Source of the DNA: Bacteroidales bacterium
GTDB lineage: Bacteria > Bacteroidota > Bacteroidia > Bacteroidales > Prolixibacteraceae
DNA: 64,000 nt
NCBI GenBank assembly: GCA_012729335.1
Contig: JAAYDJ010000021.1
Span: 400,038 to 464,037 of the forward strand
Direction: 5' to 3'
Of this stretch, positions 36,892 to 45,887 are shown one piece after another (positions within the stretch are counted from its first letter, which is position 1; every line of letters starts with the position of its first letter). The position numbers and the translations under genes are program-made. The notes under the pieces are model-generated. The model searched no databases. It saw only the letters and a program-made list of their open reading frames with translations, and was not told the DNA's origin.

Positions 36892-39800
36892 GAAAACCGG
36901 AACCAGTAAGATCACAAAAAGCGTTAGGGCAGCCATCAGGTTTTTCACCCTGGTGAGTATGATTTTTATGCTGGGAACAACTGTGGTCGCTGTCGATCAT
37001 GAAGAGGCATGTGCCATCAGATCCTGTGGGGATGACATGAGGGACAATCTTCAGGAACCTGTTTTTCCGGAGGATTCCCTTTCGGGAAGGGAGTGTTATC
37101 TCTTTGCCTATTTCACCAGTAAGAACAACAACCGCAACGGGCTTCACTTTGCCTGGAGCACCGATGGCTACCGCTGGACAGCCATCGGTCCGGAATACAG
37201 TTTCCTGAAGTCGGATTTCGGATCGTGGGGCACCGAAAAGAAGATGCGCGATCCCTTTATCATGCGGGGTCCCGACGGGGTATACCACTGTCTCTGGACC
37301 ATCAACTGGGATGCGCCCCGCATCGGGCATGCCGCCACCACGGATTTCATCCAATGGTCACGGCAGAGTTACCCGGAGGTGATGGCGGGCTTAGAAGCCC
37401 GCAACTGCTGGGCGCCCGAGATGATCTGGGATGAGGAGGAGGGTTGCTATCTCATTTTCTGGGCGAGCACCATCAGCGAGAACGGCGCTTGGAAGACGGA
37501 ACCGGGGTATAAGTACGACCACCGGATGTACTGCACCACTACCAAAGATTTCAAAAGCTACACTCCGGCGCGGCTTTTCTTTGATCCGGGGCACAACGTG
37601 ATCGATGCGACCATCAAAAAGGTGGGCGGCAGATATTACATGATTTACAAGGATGAGCGGGAGCTACCTGAGCCGCAGAAGAACCTGCTGGTAGCTGTCA
37701 GCGAGAAGGCTGCCGGTCCCTACAGGAGAATCAGTGCCACTCCCTTCACCAGAAACTGGGTGGAAGGGGCGGCCATCGTGGCGTTGCCCGACAGCACTTT
37801 TCTGGTGGTCATGGAGGCTTACCGGGAGCATCATTACGAAGCACAACTCACCCGTGACTTTGTCACCTTTGAGGATGTGACCGCGAAGATCTCCTTTCCG
37901 CCCGATGTGAAACACGGTTCGGTAGTTACCGTTCCGGGGGAGAAGGTGCTGGCCCTCATCGGGGAGCAAGAGCGTGGTGCCCGTGTGCAGCGGGAGAACA
38001 CAGGCCGTGAGGGAGTGGAGGCGCCGAAGCCCCTTTTCCGTGACCCGGTGTACGACGGGGCGGCAGATCCTGTGGTGGTCTGGAACCCACAGGTCAACAA
38101 ATGGTGGATGTTCTATACCAACCGACGGGCCACCATGACGGAGTTGCCGGGGGTGAGCTGGGTCTTTGGGACGCCCGTCGGGATTGCCGAGTCGGCCGAC
38201 GGGGCCACCTGGAGTTATGTGGGGACGGCTGAGTTTCCTGATCTGCCTGCGGAATGCGGGGGGAATGAGGCTACCTTATGGGCTCCCGATATCGTCAGGG
38301 GCGACGACGGCCTCTGGCATATGTATCTGAGCATCCAGCCGGGGATCGACGTCAAATGGGGATTGCCGGGATTCATCAGCCATCTCACCAGCAGCGACCT
38401 GCGCAACTGGACCTATGAGCAGCGGCTGGACCAGCTGGGTACCCATGTTATTGATGCCGATATCCTCAGGATGGAAGACGGCACCTGGCGGATGTTTTAC
38501 AAGGCCTCGAAGGATTATTCCCATATCGGCATGATTGAAAGCCGCGATTTGTACACCTGGTCGGCACCGCGCGAGGTGCTGAAGATCAGCGGTGAGGGGC
38601 CGGCAGCCTTCAGGTGGAAAGATTTTTACTGGCTGATCATTGACACCTGGAAGGGCCAGGCGGTTTACCGCTCAAAAGATGGCGACCATTGGGAGCGGCA
38701 GCCGGGCGATCCCTTGTTGCCCGACGGGGAGGGGACCGGCCTGGACGATATTCCCAATGGGCTGCACGCCAATGTGGTGACCAGCAACGACCGCACATGG
38801 ATGGTTTATTTCACCCATCCGGGGCGTGTAGGGGAGGATAAGAAGAAGGACGGATACGCGCAGCGGCGCACCTCTATCCAGGTGGTGGAGCTGGAGCTGA
38901 CCAGGGAGGGGTGGATCACCGCTGACAGGAACCGGCCGACCTACGTGCAGCTCTTTCCGGAGACGCCGGTGAAGGCCAGGCTCACCGCCGGACTTACGGG
39001 AAAGAAACCCATCAGCGACCTGCTTTGGGGGGTCTTTTTCGAGGATATCAACTATGCGGCCGACGGGGGTTTGTATGGTGAGCTGGTACAGAACCGCTCC
39101 TTTGAATACACTCCGGAGGATACCGGGGGCCGCGACTCCACCTGGAATGGTTTTAAGAGCTGGCGGTTAACAACCTATGACGGTGCGAGGGGCGATTTTC
39201 GCATAGATGACCGGGAGCCCCTTCATGTCCATAACCCGCACTATGCCGTGGTGAGTGTGTCTGATCGGGGCGAAGGCGTGGGGCTTTCCAACGAAGGATT
39301 TGACGGCATTGTGGTCAGCGGGGGCGAGAAGTATCTGTTTTCTGTATTTGCGCGGCAGCTGAAAGGGAGGAAGGGAACGTTGAAAGTGCGGTTGACCGGT
39401 GAGAAGGGGGAGGTGCTGGCCGAAGCGGAAGCGGGGAAACTGTCGGGGCGCTGGACTAAACATAAGGCAACCCTGATCCCGGCAACCGGTGCGCGTCATG
39501 CCCGCCTCGAGGTGCTGGTCCGGGTGAAAGCATGTAAGCAGGCCAGGTCATCGGTGCTGATTCCCCGGAAGGGGGAAGTGGCGCTCGATATGGTCTCACT
39601 CTTTCCGGAGAAAACCTTTAAAGGACGATCCAACGGGCTGCGTGCCGACCTGGCGCAGGCGGTGGCCGATCTGAAGCCCCGGTTCCTGCGTTTTCCGGGG
39701 GGTTGCCTGGTGCATGGCGACGGACTGGACAACATGTACAGGTGGCAGTATACCGTTGGGCCCGTGGAACAACGGAAGGGGCAGCGCAATATCTGGAATT

Positions 39801-40888
39801 ATCACCAGTCGGCCGGACTGGGCTATTATGAGTATTTTCAGTTTTGTGAGGATATTGGGGCGGAGCCGGTGCCGGTGGTTCCGGCGGCCGTGAGCTGCCA
39901 GAATTCGCGGGATGATGGCCAGAAGGGGCTGCCCATGGAGGAGATGGAGGATTATCTGCAGGAGGTACTTGACCTGATTGAGTTTGCCAATGGGGATCCT
40001 TCGACGCCCTGGGGGAAGGTTCGGGCTGAGGCGGGCCATCCTGCGCCTTTCGGTTTGAAGTATCTGGGCATCGGCAACGAGGAACGCATCAGCGACACTT
40101 TCGAGGAGCGGTTCAGGTTCCTCTATGCGGAGGTCAGCAAGCAGCATCCTGAAATCACGGTGATTGGTACGGTGGGGCCCTTCAGTTCGGGCACCGACTA
40201 TGAGGAGGGGTGGAAGATTGCTGATCAGATGCAATTGGAGGTCGTGGATGAGCATTATTACCAGCCTCCGGGGTGGTTCATACATCACCAGTCGTTTTAC
40301 GACCAGTATCCGCGGAGCCGCGCGAAGGTTTACCTGGGGGAGTATGCCTCGTGGGGCAACAGCTGGTACAATGCCCTGGCGGAGGCGGCATATATGACGG
40401 CCCTTGAGCGCAACGGCGACCAGGTGGTCATGGCTTCCTATGCGCCCCTTCTGGCGAAGGAGGGACATACCCAGTGGGGTACCGACCTGATCTTCTTCAA
40501 CAACACGGAGGTGAAGCCCACCGTGAATTATGAAGTGCAGAAACTCTTCTCGGTGAATGCAGGAGATGAATACCTCCCCGGAAAGGTGGTGGCGGAGACG
40601 GATCTGGCGGCGGTGGAGCGGCGAATAGCCACCTCGGTGGTGCGGGAGAGTTCCAGTGGTGACGTAATTGTTAAGATGGTGAATCTGCTGCCGGTAGCGG
40701 TGGAGATGGAGGTGAACCTGGGAGATGCTGTAAAGGAGGGCTCTTCGGCCGTGAAAACCGTTTTGGCCGGTGCACCCGGGGAGAGAACTCTTCAGCCCGT
40801 CACCACGGCGCTGGCGGCTGGCAACCGTTTCCCCTGCACGCTGCCTCCCCACTCCCTGACGGTGGTCAGAATGACGGGGGGGAATTGA
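36890..40888 (+). CDS. GH43-like + GH43-like + GH51 triple fusion (arabinan-degrading)
   Basis: 1332 residues. A signal/anchor helix (FFTLVSMIFMLGTTVVAV) is followed by two tandem five-bladed-propeller modules: the first ~45-360 (MRDPFIM, NCWAPEMIWD, NVIDATIKKVGG, WVEGAAIV), the second ~370-660 (AADPVVVWNP, LWAPDIV, HVIDADILR, EGPAAFRW). The Asp and Glu positions expected for GH43-type enzymes are present. The third part (~690-1332) is GH51 alpha-L-arabinofuranosidase: GVFFEDINYAADGGLYGEL, a CBM4-like insert, FLRFPGGC, the acid/base Glu in LGIGNEE, nucleophile Glu in YLGEYASWG, and a final beta-domain. It should release arabinose from arabinan or arabinoxylan outside the cytoplasm. Confidence 0.9.
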   Translation: MKTGTSKITKSVRAAIRFFTLVSMIFMLGTTVVAVDHEEACAIRSCGDDMRDNLQEPVFPEDSLSGRECYLFAYFTSKNNNRNGLHFAWSTDGYRWTAIGPEYSFLKSDFGSWGTEKKMRDPFIMRGPDGVYHCLWTINWDAPRIGHAATTDFIQWSRQSYPEVMAGLEARNCWAPEMIWDEEEGCYLIFWASTISENGAWKTEPGYKYDHRMYCTTTKDFKSYTPARLFFDPGHNVIDATIKKVGGRYYMIYKDERELPEPQKNLLVAVSEKAAGPYRRISATPFTRNWVEGAAIVALPDSTFLVVMEAYREHHYEAQLTRDFVTFEDVTAKISFPPDVKHGSVVTVPGEKVLALIGEQERGARVQRENTGREGVEAPKPLFRDPVYDGAADPVVVWNPQVNKWWMFYTNRRATMTELPGVSWVFGTPVGIAESADGATWSYVGTAEFPDLPAECGGNEATLWAPDIVRGDDGLWHMYLSIQPGIDVKWGLPGFISHLTSSDLRNWTYEQRLDQLGTHVIDADILRMEDGTWRMFYKASKDYSHIGMIESRDLYTWSAPREVLKISGEGPAAFRWKDFYWLIIDTWKGQAVYRSKDGDHWERQPGDPLLPDGEGTGLDDIPNGLHANVVTSNDRTWMVYFTHPGRVGEDKKKDGYAQRRTSIQVVELELTREGWITADRNRPTYVQLFPETPVKARLTAGLTGKKPISDLLWGVFFEDINYAADGGLYGELVQNRSFEYTPEDTGGRDSTWNGFKSWRLTTYDGARGDFRIDDREPLHVHNPHYAVVSVSDRGEGVGLSNEGFDGIVVSGGEKYLFSVFARQLKGRKGTLKVRLTGEKGEVLAEAEAGKLSGRWTKHKATLIPATGARHARLEVLVRVKACKQARSSVLIPRKGEVALDMVSLFPEKTFKGRSNGLRADLAQAVADLKPRFLRFPGGCLVHGDGLDNMYRWQYTVGPVEQRKGQRNIWNYHQSAGLGYYEYFQFCEDIGAEPVPVVPAAVSCQNSRDDGQKGLPMEEMEDYLQEVLDLIEFANGDPSTPWGKVRAEAGHPAPFGLKYLGIGNEERISDTFEERFRFLYAEVSKQHPEITVIGTVGPFSSGTDYEEGWKIADQMQLEVVDEHYYQPPGWFIHHQSFYDQYPRSRAKVYLGEYASWGNSWYNALAEAAYMTALERNGDQVVMASYAPLLAKEGHTQWGTDLIFFNNTEVKPTVNYEVQKLFSVNAGDEYLPGKVVAETDLAAVERRIATSVVRESSSGDVIVKMVNLLPVAVEMEVNLGDAVKEGSSAVKTVLAGAPGERTLQPVTTALAAGNRFPCTLPPHSLTVVRMTGGN

Positions 40889-40907
40889 TTGTCCCGGGTG
40901 GTGTTCC

Positions 40908-40922
40908 GGAGGAGACTCCTCC
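40908..40922. promoter_or_regulatory. 15-bp perfect palindrome GGAGGAGACTCCTCC
   Basis: Seven-base arms flank one A, 20 nt after the triple-fusion stop codon and before the small ORF at 40946. It has no T-run after it, so it is not a clear terminator; it could be an operator or a transcript-end hairpin. Confidence 0.3.
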
Positions 40923-40945
40923 CACCTCATCTTTGTAGTGAGTCG

Positions 40946-41107
40946 ATGGACGAGAATTCACTGGTGAGTGAAAGGTCGGCCATGTTTAAGGTGCTGGTCC
41001 TTAAAACCACCGAAGTGATTCCTTACTCGTCGGTCTTTATCGAACTCGACTGCAAATACTGGTCGGCAGAACAAGAGAAGGCCTTGCGCGAAAAGATGCA
41101 GGAGTGA
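40946..41107 (+). CDS. Small ORF, possible remnant or short protein
   Basis: 53 codons from the ATG at 40946 (the frame is open from 40889). It encodes a protein-like sequence with VLVLKTTEVIPYSSVFIELD and a helical end (SAEQEKALREKMQE). CATCTTTG upstream resembles the Bacteroidota -7 box with one mismatch. It ends 5 nt before the convergent TonB-receptor-like gene's stop. No family recognised; it may be the tail of a lost gene. Confidence 0.3.
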   Translation: MDENSLVSERSAMFKVLVLKTTEVIPYSSVFIELDCKYWSAEQEKALREKMQE

Positions 41108-41111
41108 TCCG

Positions 41112-43499
41112 TCACATCCCAATGGTGCCTTTCTTACTGTCGCTTTCGATGTCGGCCTTACGCCCCAGTTTCTTCACGCTACGGCCTTTCTGGAATCGGT
41201 AGGAGTAGCTGAACTGGATGAAGTTGGCAGCATCGAAACGGGTGATATTGGTGGAGGTGAATGCCGGGGTTTCGGTTTCGGCTTTGTTGAGGTCGATTTC
41301 CCCGGAGAAAGGCAGCAGCCAGAAGACCCCGAAGGTGTGGCTCTTGAGTTGTTTCTGTCCTCCGAAGCCATAAAGGGGAAGCGTCCGGGTCTTTGTCTGG
41401 GCGTTCATATTCACCCCGTTGTAATTGGCATAAGCAAAAACTGTAAGGGTCTTTTTCTTATCGAGTTGTTTGAAGGCGGTACCGGTAATGCTCGAGGAAT
41501 AGTAGTTGGTGGCCGGGATAAAGGCTGTCTGACTTTTAAATTCGTTGAAGTGGCCCTTATAGATGCGTGCGTTGAAGTTAAAGAACCAGAGCATGGCGTT
41601 GACGCCTCCGCCGGTCTCATACCCGTTGATCAGGTTAAAGGGTTTTGTGAGGGTGGTCCAGGCGTTGGTGACCGGGGAGAGGGTCACCTCGATTTGGCGG
41701 CCGATCCTGTCGGAATAGAACTCGTGGTACACAAAGGGTGAGAAGTAGTTGCTGCCGAAATTCCAGGTGTAAGTGAGCTGGAGGCGGTCGCGGTAGTCGG
41801 GTTTCAGGTCGGGGTTCCCCTGGGTGATGTCGTAGTTCTCGCTGAGTTTGAAGTTGGGATTCATGTCGTAGATTCCCGGCCGGTTGATACGGCGGTTGTA
41901 GGTGAATTTCAGGTTGTGTGACGAGGAGAACTTATACTGCAGGTTAAAAGAGGGGAGGTAGCAGGTATACCGGGGATCGGTAACCGAATCGGCTTTAATG
42001 TGGCTGTTCTCGATCCTCAGGATGGCCTGGATGCCCACCTTTTTGAGGTTCAGGGTGACTCCGCCGTAAACAGAATGGCGCATTTCGGCGTATTCAAAGA
42101 GGTTGCCTGCCTGCTGGGTATTGGTGGTAAAGTCATAATCGAGCCGCTGGTAATAAAGCTGGTAGCCCGTTTCAATTTTGGCATTCATCCCCAGCGGGTG
42201 GACGTAGTTGAGTTTTCCGGAGAGGTAATAGCGGTCGTTCAGGTCATCTTCAAAGCGGCTGTAGTTGTTGACGATGGAGTCGCTGTTGCGGTAGAACCAG
42301 GTGTTGTCGAAATCGTTTTCCTGCCGGGAGTGGAAGCGGTAGAGGTTGGTTTCGGCGGTGAACTCTTGCACCGGATTTTTAAATTTCCTTTGGTAGAAGA
42401 GGGAAACCGAGTTTTCATTGCTCCGGGTGCTGTTGTCGATCACCGATTCGATGGTATTACGGGGGTTTCCGCTTTTAAAGAGTTTCGATTGGGTGGTCAT
42501 GTCAATATCCTGCCTGATGGGCTGCAGGTTGAGGTTGACACTCAGGTTATTTTTGTCGTTCATGTAATAGTCGAATCCGCCGTTGACCGAGGCCAGGGAG
42601 ACATCGATGGCTCCTTTTCCGGAGGTGGCGTTGAGGGAGTCGATCAGGGCGAAACGGCTGTCGACCTGGTTACCGATGTCTAGCTTCTGGTTGACCGCGA
42701 ACCCCGTCACGTAAAAGGTGATTTTTCCGAGGGCGTAGTCGAGGCTTCCGGTCAGGGCGTTGGTGGGTTTATTGAAGGGCTTGGTGCTCAGGCTGGTGTT
42801 GCCACTCAGTCCGAACCGCGCCTCTTTCTTCAGGATGATGTTGATCACCCCGTCGATATTTCCTTCATATTTTCCGGAAGGATTGCTGATGATTTCCACG
42901 CTTTCGATGTCGGTAGGCAGGAGCTTGGCCAGGAATTCACGGGTGCGTTGTCTTCCGTCGACCTGGATGATGAAATTGCTGCTTCCGTTGAGGGTGATGT
43001 TGTTCTGGAAGTCTACGTTGACCTGCGGAATCCTTTTAAGGAGCTCGTATCCGGTGGTGACGGTTTTGGCGATGGCTTCCGGCACGGCATAGACCGTGCG
43101 GTCGACCATCTCCTTTCCTTTGAGCCGTTCGGCCACCACTTCCACTTCGCCCACTTCGGTGGTGGTTTCAGTAAGGAAGAGGGTGTCGGTCATGATTTCT
43201 GCCGTGCCCTGCATTACGGAAACCGGTTGTTCTTTAGATTGGTAACCCACGAAGCTGACCCTGATGAGGTAATCGCCCGGTTTGACGTTGTCGATGATAT
43301 AACTTCCGTCGGTGAGGGTGATGGTTCCTCTGGTCATCGCCGAATCAGGTAACTGTACGAGTCCGACCGAGGCAAACTGAACGGGGGACTTATCCTTTTC
43401 GAGTAGGACGCAACCTTTGATATTCTGGGAGTGAGCGGCCAGTGAGAGGATTAGCAGTACAAGGATGGAAAATAGTCTCATTTGTTGAGTTGATTTCAT
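41112..43499 (-). CDS. Outer-membrane beta-barrel family protein (TonB-receptor-like, CarboxypepD-reg + plug)
   Basis: About 795 residues from the ATG at 43499 (SILVLLILSLAAHSQ signal peptide); the frame is open to 43607 but lacks a better start. Residues ~25-110 form a carboxypeptidase-regulatory beta domain (IKGCVLLEKDKSPVQFASVG, LIRVSFVGYQSKE). A TonB-plug-like segment follows (AVPEAIAKTVTTGYELLKRIPQV, NITLNGSSNFIIQVDGR, EIISNPSGKYEG), then a barrel (~300-795) with NRRINRPGIYDMNP and GNPDLKPDYRDRLQLTY. This is the Bacteroidota 'outer membrane beta-barrel family protein' type; a TonB box is not evident. It probably imports an unknown ligand or acts in signalling; no SusD neighbour. Confidence 0.88.
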   Translation of the reverse strand: MKSTQQMRLFSILVLLILSLAAHSQNIKGCVLLEKDKSPVQFASVGLVQLPDSAMTRGTITLTDGSYIIDNVKPGDYLIRVSFVGYQSKEQPVSVMQGTAEIMTDTLFLTETTTEVGEVEVVAERLKGKEMVDRTVYAVPEAIAKTVTTGYELLKRIPQVNVDFQNNITLNGSSNFIIQVDGRQRTREFLAKLLPTDIESVEIISNPSGKYEGNIDGVINIILKKEARFGLSGNTSLSTKPFNKPTNALTGSLDYALGKITFYVTGFAVNQKLDIGNQVDSRFALIDSLNATSGKGAIDVSLASVNGGFDYYMNDKNNLSVNLNLQPIRQDIDMTTQSKLFKSGNPRNTIESVIDNSTRSNENSVSLFYQRKFKNPVQEFTAETNLYRFHSRQENDFDNTWFYRNSDSIVNNYSRFEDDLNDRYYLSGKLNYVHPLGMNAKIETGYQLYYQRLDYDFTTNTQQAGNLFEYAEMRHSVYGGVTLNLKKVGIQAILRIENSHIKADSVTDPRYTCYLPSFNLQYKFSSSHNLKFTYNRRINRPGIYDMNPNFKLSENYDITQGNPDLKPDYRDRLQLTYTWNFGSNYFSPFVYHEFYSDRIGRQIEVTLSPVTNAWTTLTKPFNLINGYETGGGVNAMLWFFNFNARIYKGHFNEFKSQTAFIPATNYYSSSITGTAFKQLDKKKTLTVFAYANYNGVNMNAQTKTRTLPLYGFGGQKQLKSHTFGVFWLLPFSGEIDLNKAETETPAFTSTNITRFDAANFIQFSYSYRFQKGRSVKKLGRKADIESDSKKGTIGM

Positions 43500-43718
43500 T
43501 GTGGTGGGTAATGTTTTTGACACATTCAGCTGTTTTGGGCGCATGCTGTAATCCGGGAGGTTTTCAGATTCCGGATGGACTCCGGACCGGTGATCTGCGT
43601 GTTTCATTTTTTGTGTGATCTATCAGCGCCGGCCTGGCGGATTGGCCATACGGGTCACGTTCACCCTGCAGGTGCCGTTGTTTATCATGGCAATGATCTG
43701 GGATATTTCCGGAGAATC

Positions 43719-44663
43719 TTAAAGTGGTTTTACTATGGTTTCTCCCTTGATGGTCAGGGGAATCTGCATGCTTACGCCGGGGGCGCTGACGCCCAGGTTC
43801 CCTGAGATGGAAGTTTTGCCGCTGCTTTCGAGGGGTAAGCCGGTTCGGGTGTCGATCAGCAGAGTGGTTTTGCTCATGCCCTGGAGGCCGTCGTAACTTA
43901 CGGTGGCTCCGCCTGACTGGATGGGGGCGGCGTTTGCCGCGGCTTTAATTTCGGACTGGGCCGTGACGGAGGCGGCGTGGTCTTTTACATTGTCGAGGCG
44001 GGAACTGGTGACGATGTCAAGGGCCATTCCCCCGGTGTTCATTTTCTGGATGATCTGCCAGCTGTCGCCTTTGGAGACTTCCCCGCCGGGAAGGTTCCAG
44101 GTGAAGGTTTCGATCATGTTCTTCAGGCTGTTGGCGCTCACCATGTTGGCGATTTCCTTTTTAAGCGCGTTGCCCATTATGCCGGTCAAGGTGACGGAGG
44201 CGGTATCTTTCAGAATGATGTTGGAGAGCATTTGGGCATTGACGATGTCAATGACATGGCCGGCATAGTCGATTTTAACGAACAGGGGATTTTGGGTCAG
44301 CCGGTGCATGAAGTAGGAGAGAAGGGCGGAGGTCTCCTGGGAGGTGACGTCGCCTTCACTGGCGGAGCTGATGAGGGTGGTTTTACCCATGGCGTTGGAC
44401 CTGATGTCGACGGTGTCAAACCGGATTTCGGAAACCAGGAAGTCGGGGGTGGCGTCCATCATTTTCAGAGAGATGACATAGCGCGTTTTGGATTCCACGT
44501 TCTGGGCCATCCCCTGGACGGTCTGGCTGGTGGTTTGTTCCGTGGTGGAGCAGAGGCGGTAGATCTTGTTTTTCTCAAGGTTCAGCCGGAGAGTGGCTTT
44601 ATCCTGGCCCACTCCGGCCAGCCACAACGTGGCGAAAATGACGATGCATACAGTTTTTTTCAT
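43719..44663 (-). CDS. DUF6263-like exported protein
   Basis: About 314 residues from the ATG at 44663 (signal peptide IVIFATLWLAGVGQ). The mature protein has LRLNLEKNKIYRLCSTTEQTT, ISLKMMDATPD, FTWNLPGGEVSKGDSW and LLIDTRTGLPLESSGKT, a layout of repeated beta strands like DUF6263 proteins, periplasmic with unknown function. A palindrome (TCACATCATGTGA) lies 15 nt before the start and a TTTGAC...GTCAAA dyad 187 bp upstream, so regulation may be active. The TonB-receptor-like gene follows on the same strand after 219 nt. Confidence 0.75.
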   Translation of the reverse strand: MKKTVCIVIFATLWLAGVGQDKATLRLNLEKNKIYRLCSTTEQTTSQTVQGMAQNVESKTRYVISLKMMDATPDFLVSEIRFDTVDIRSNAMGKTTLISSASEGDVTSQETSALLSYFMHRLTQNPLFVKIDYAGHVIDIVNAQMLSNIILKDTASVTLTGIMGNALKKEIANMVSANSLKNMIETFTWNLPGGEVSKGDSWQIIQKMNTGGMALDIVTSSRLDNVKDHAASVTAQSEIKAAANAAPIQSGGATVSYDGLQGMSKTTLLIDTRTGLPLESSGKTSISGNLGVSAPGVSMQIPLTIKGETIVKPL

Positions 44664-44677
44664 GGCTAGCTTCTTTT

Positions 44678-44690
44678 TCACATCATGTGA
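44678..44690. promoter_or_regulatory. Palindrome TCACATCATGTGA near the DUF6263-like start
   Basis: Six-base perfect arms around a central C, ending 15 nt upstream of the ATG at 44663. A candidate operator over the translation-initiation region; function unproven. Confidence 0.3.
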
Positions 44691-44849
44691 TTAGTCGGCC
44701 GGAATCCTTTACAATTACATGTTCATGGAATCTCTGCCGCTTTATTTTCAAACAATGCCTTGATTCTGATATTTGGGATTTGCTTTTAAAGAATGATCGT
44801 TCAAAATGGATTGGTCACATTGGACCTCATAAAGGAGATATTTACTATT

Positions 44850-44867
44850 GTTTGACCTGAGTCAAAC
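44850..44867. promoter_or_regulatory. Crp/Fnr-type dyad GTTTGACCTGAGTCAAAC
   Basis: Perfect 7-bp inverted repeat around CTGA, right after the stop codon of the AHSA1 gene. It contains TTGAC-N4-GTCAA, matching the TTGA-N6-TCAA pattern of Fnr/HcpR-like regulators. It lies in the 204-bp upstream region of the DUF6263-like gene. A transcript-end hairpin is the other reading, but there is no minus-strand T-run. Confidence 0.4.
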
Positions 44868-45716
44868 TCATTTTTCAGATAACTCCTTCACTTTTTCAAG
44901 TCCTTTCGGGAAAGTCCGGTCGTATTCGTCTGCCTGTTCGGGGACCAGGTCCACTTCGGCGAGGAGATGGGTTTTACCCTCCTTTTCCGTAAGGGTGTAC
45001 CCCTCGAAAGCGCCGGTCCAGCGCTCTGCCGCTTCATTCAGGGGTTGTTCCTTAAATCCGGCAATGTCGCCGATATGCTGGAAGAGGACGTAAGAATCCG
45101 GGATGAGGAAGATGACGTCGCTGTACATGCCAAACCCTTCAGGGGTCAGGAAATGAATCCTTCCGCCGGGTTCCAGTTTTCCGGTGTAGTAAGAGCCCTC
45201 GCAGAAGACGCCGGTCCAGGTGCGGTAGCTCTCCTCTTTAAGCAGGACCTCCCACACTTTTTTGGCGGGAGCCGCAATTTCAATGGTGTATCTGTGTTTC
45301 CGGATGCCATTGACATAATTTTTAAGGGCAGCCATAAAGCCGTTCCATCCCATCTGGTAGTTTTCGGGGGCAAAATCGGATCCGGCATCGGCGAAATTTT
45401 TCACTCCTTCGTGGTGTAGGGTGACCTTTGTGACGCCGTTTTGCTCTTCCAGAAGCCAGGTGACCACGCTTTCGCCCTTGCTGAGTGCCGGGTGGGTCCA
45501 GGTATGGGAGAATTTCCGGAGGGGATCAATCTCCCTGATCACACATTGGTGATGGAACTGGCGGGCTTCGCCCGGTTCATGGAAATTAAAGGTGGCCCCT
45601 GCCTTCAGCTCGAAATCGGGAATGTCGAAGTACCACTCTTTCATCTGGTTCTTATCGGTCAGTGCCTGCCACACTTTTTCGGCTGGTGCTTTGATGGTAA
45701 TGGTTGACGTAATCAT
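44868..45716 (-). CDS. Double AHSA1/SRPBCC-domain protein
   Basis: 282 residues with two START-like (SRPBCC, AHSA1 family) domains in tandem. Domain 1 (~1-140) begins ITIKAPAEKVWQALTD and has WYFDIPDFELKAGATFNF and VTWLLEE; domain 2 (~142-282) begins YTIEIAAPAKKVWEVLL and has RTWTGVFCEGSYYTG. Single-domain homologues are ~140-165 residues, so this is a duplicated fusion. The fold binds small hydrophobic ligands or acts as a chaperone co-factor; role unknown. Cytoplasmic. Its start is 171 nt from the divergent ATPase gene, and a degraded copy of its first 15 codons lies beyond that ATPase at 47185. Confidence 0.85.
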   Translation of the reverse strand: MITSTITIKAPAEKVWQALTDKNQMKEWYFDIPDFELKAGATFNFHEPGEARQFHHQCVIREIDPLRKFSHTWTHPALSKGESVVTWLLEEQNGVTKVTLHHEGVKNFADAGSDFAPENYQMGWNGFMAALKNYVNGIRKHRYTIEIAAPAKKVWEVLLKEESYRTWTGVFCEGSYYTGKLEPGGRIHFLTPEGFGMYSDVIFLIPDSYVLFQHIGDIAGFKEQPLNEAAERWTGAFEGYTLTEKEGKTHLLAEVDLVPEQADEYDRTFPKGLEKVKELSEK

Positions 45717-45802
45717 TTCGCAATTTTGGGATAAAGGTATAGTAATTCTGGCCGGTAAAATACTTTTCAGTCCGTTTTTAAAGAGGTTTTCTGGTAATTT
45801 AT

Positions 45803-45854
45803 ATTCGCAGTATATTGCGAATAAAGTATTAATTATTCGCAGTATATTGCGAAT
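45803..45854. promoter_or_regulatory. Twin 20-bp palindromes upstream of the ATPase gene
   Basis: ATTCGCAGTATATTGCGAAT occurs twice exactly, at 45803-45822 and 45835-45854 (32-bp period, three helical turns). Each has 7-bp perfect arms around GTATAT. The second copy occupies the -33 region of the promoter whose -7 box is at 45861-45868, so binding there could block transcription of the ATPase and perhaps the divergent AHSA1 gene. Confidence 0.65.
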
Positions 45855-45860
45855 AAATCG

Positions 45861-45868
45861 TACATTTG
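45861..45868 (+). promoter_or_regulatory. Bacteroidota -7 promoter element (TACATTTG)
   Basis: The octamer fits TAnnTTTG and sits 20 nt before the ATPase ATG at 45888. No separate -33 TTTG is visible; that region is taken by the second palindrome. Confidence 0.45.
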
Positions 45869-45887
45869 ATGATACAATTCAACAAAT

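Noticed and set aside
44850..44867. Intrinsic terminator for the AHSA1 gene
   Set aside because: In the minus orientation the hairpin is followed by AATAGTAAATA rather than a T-run; an operator reading fits better.
45803..45854. Possible CRISPR-like repeat pair
   Set aside because: Only two palindromic units 12 bp apart directly over a promoter; no spacers or cas genes.
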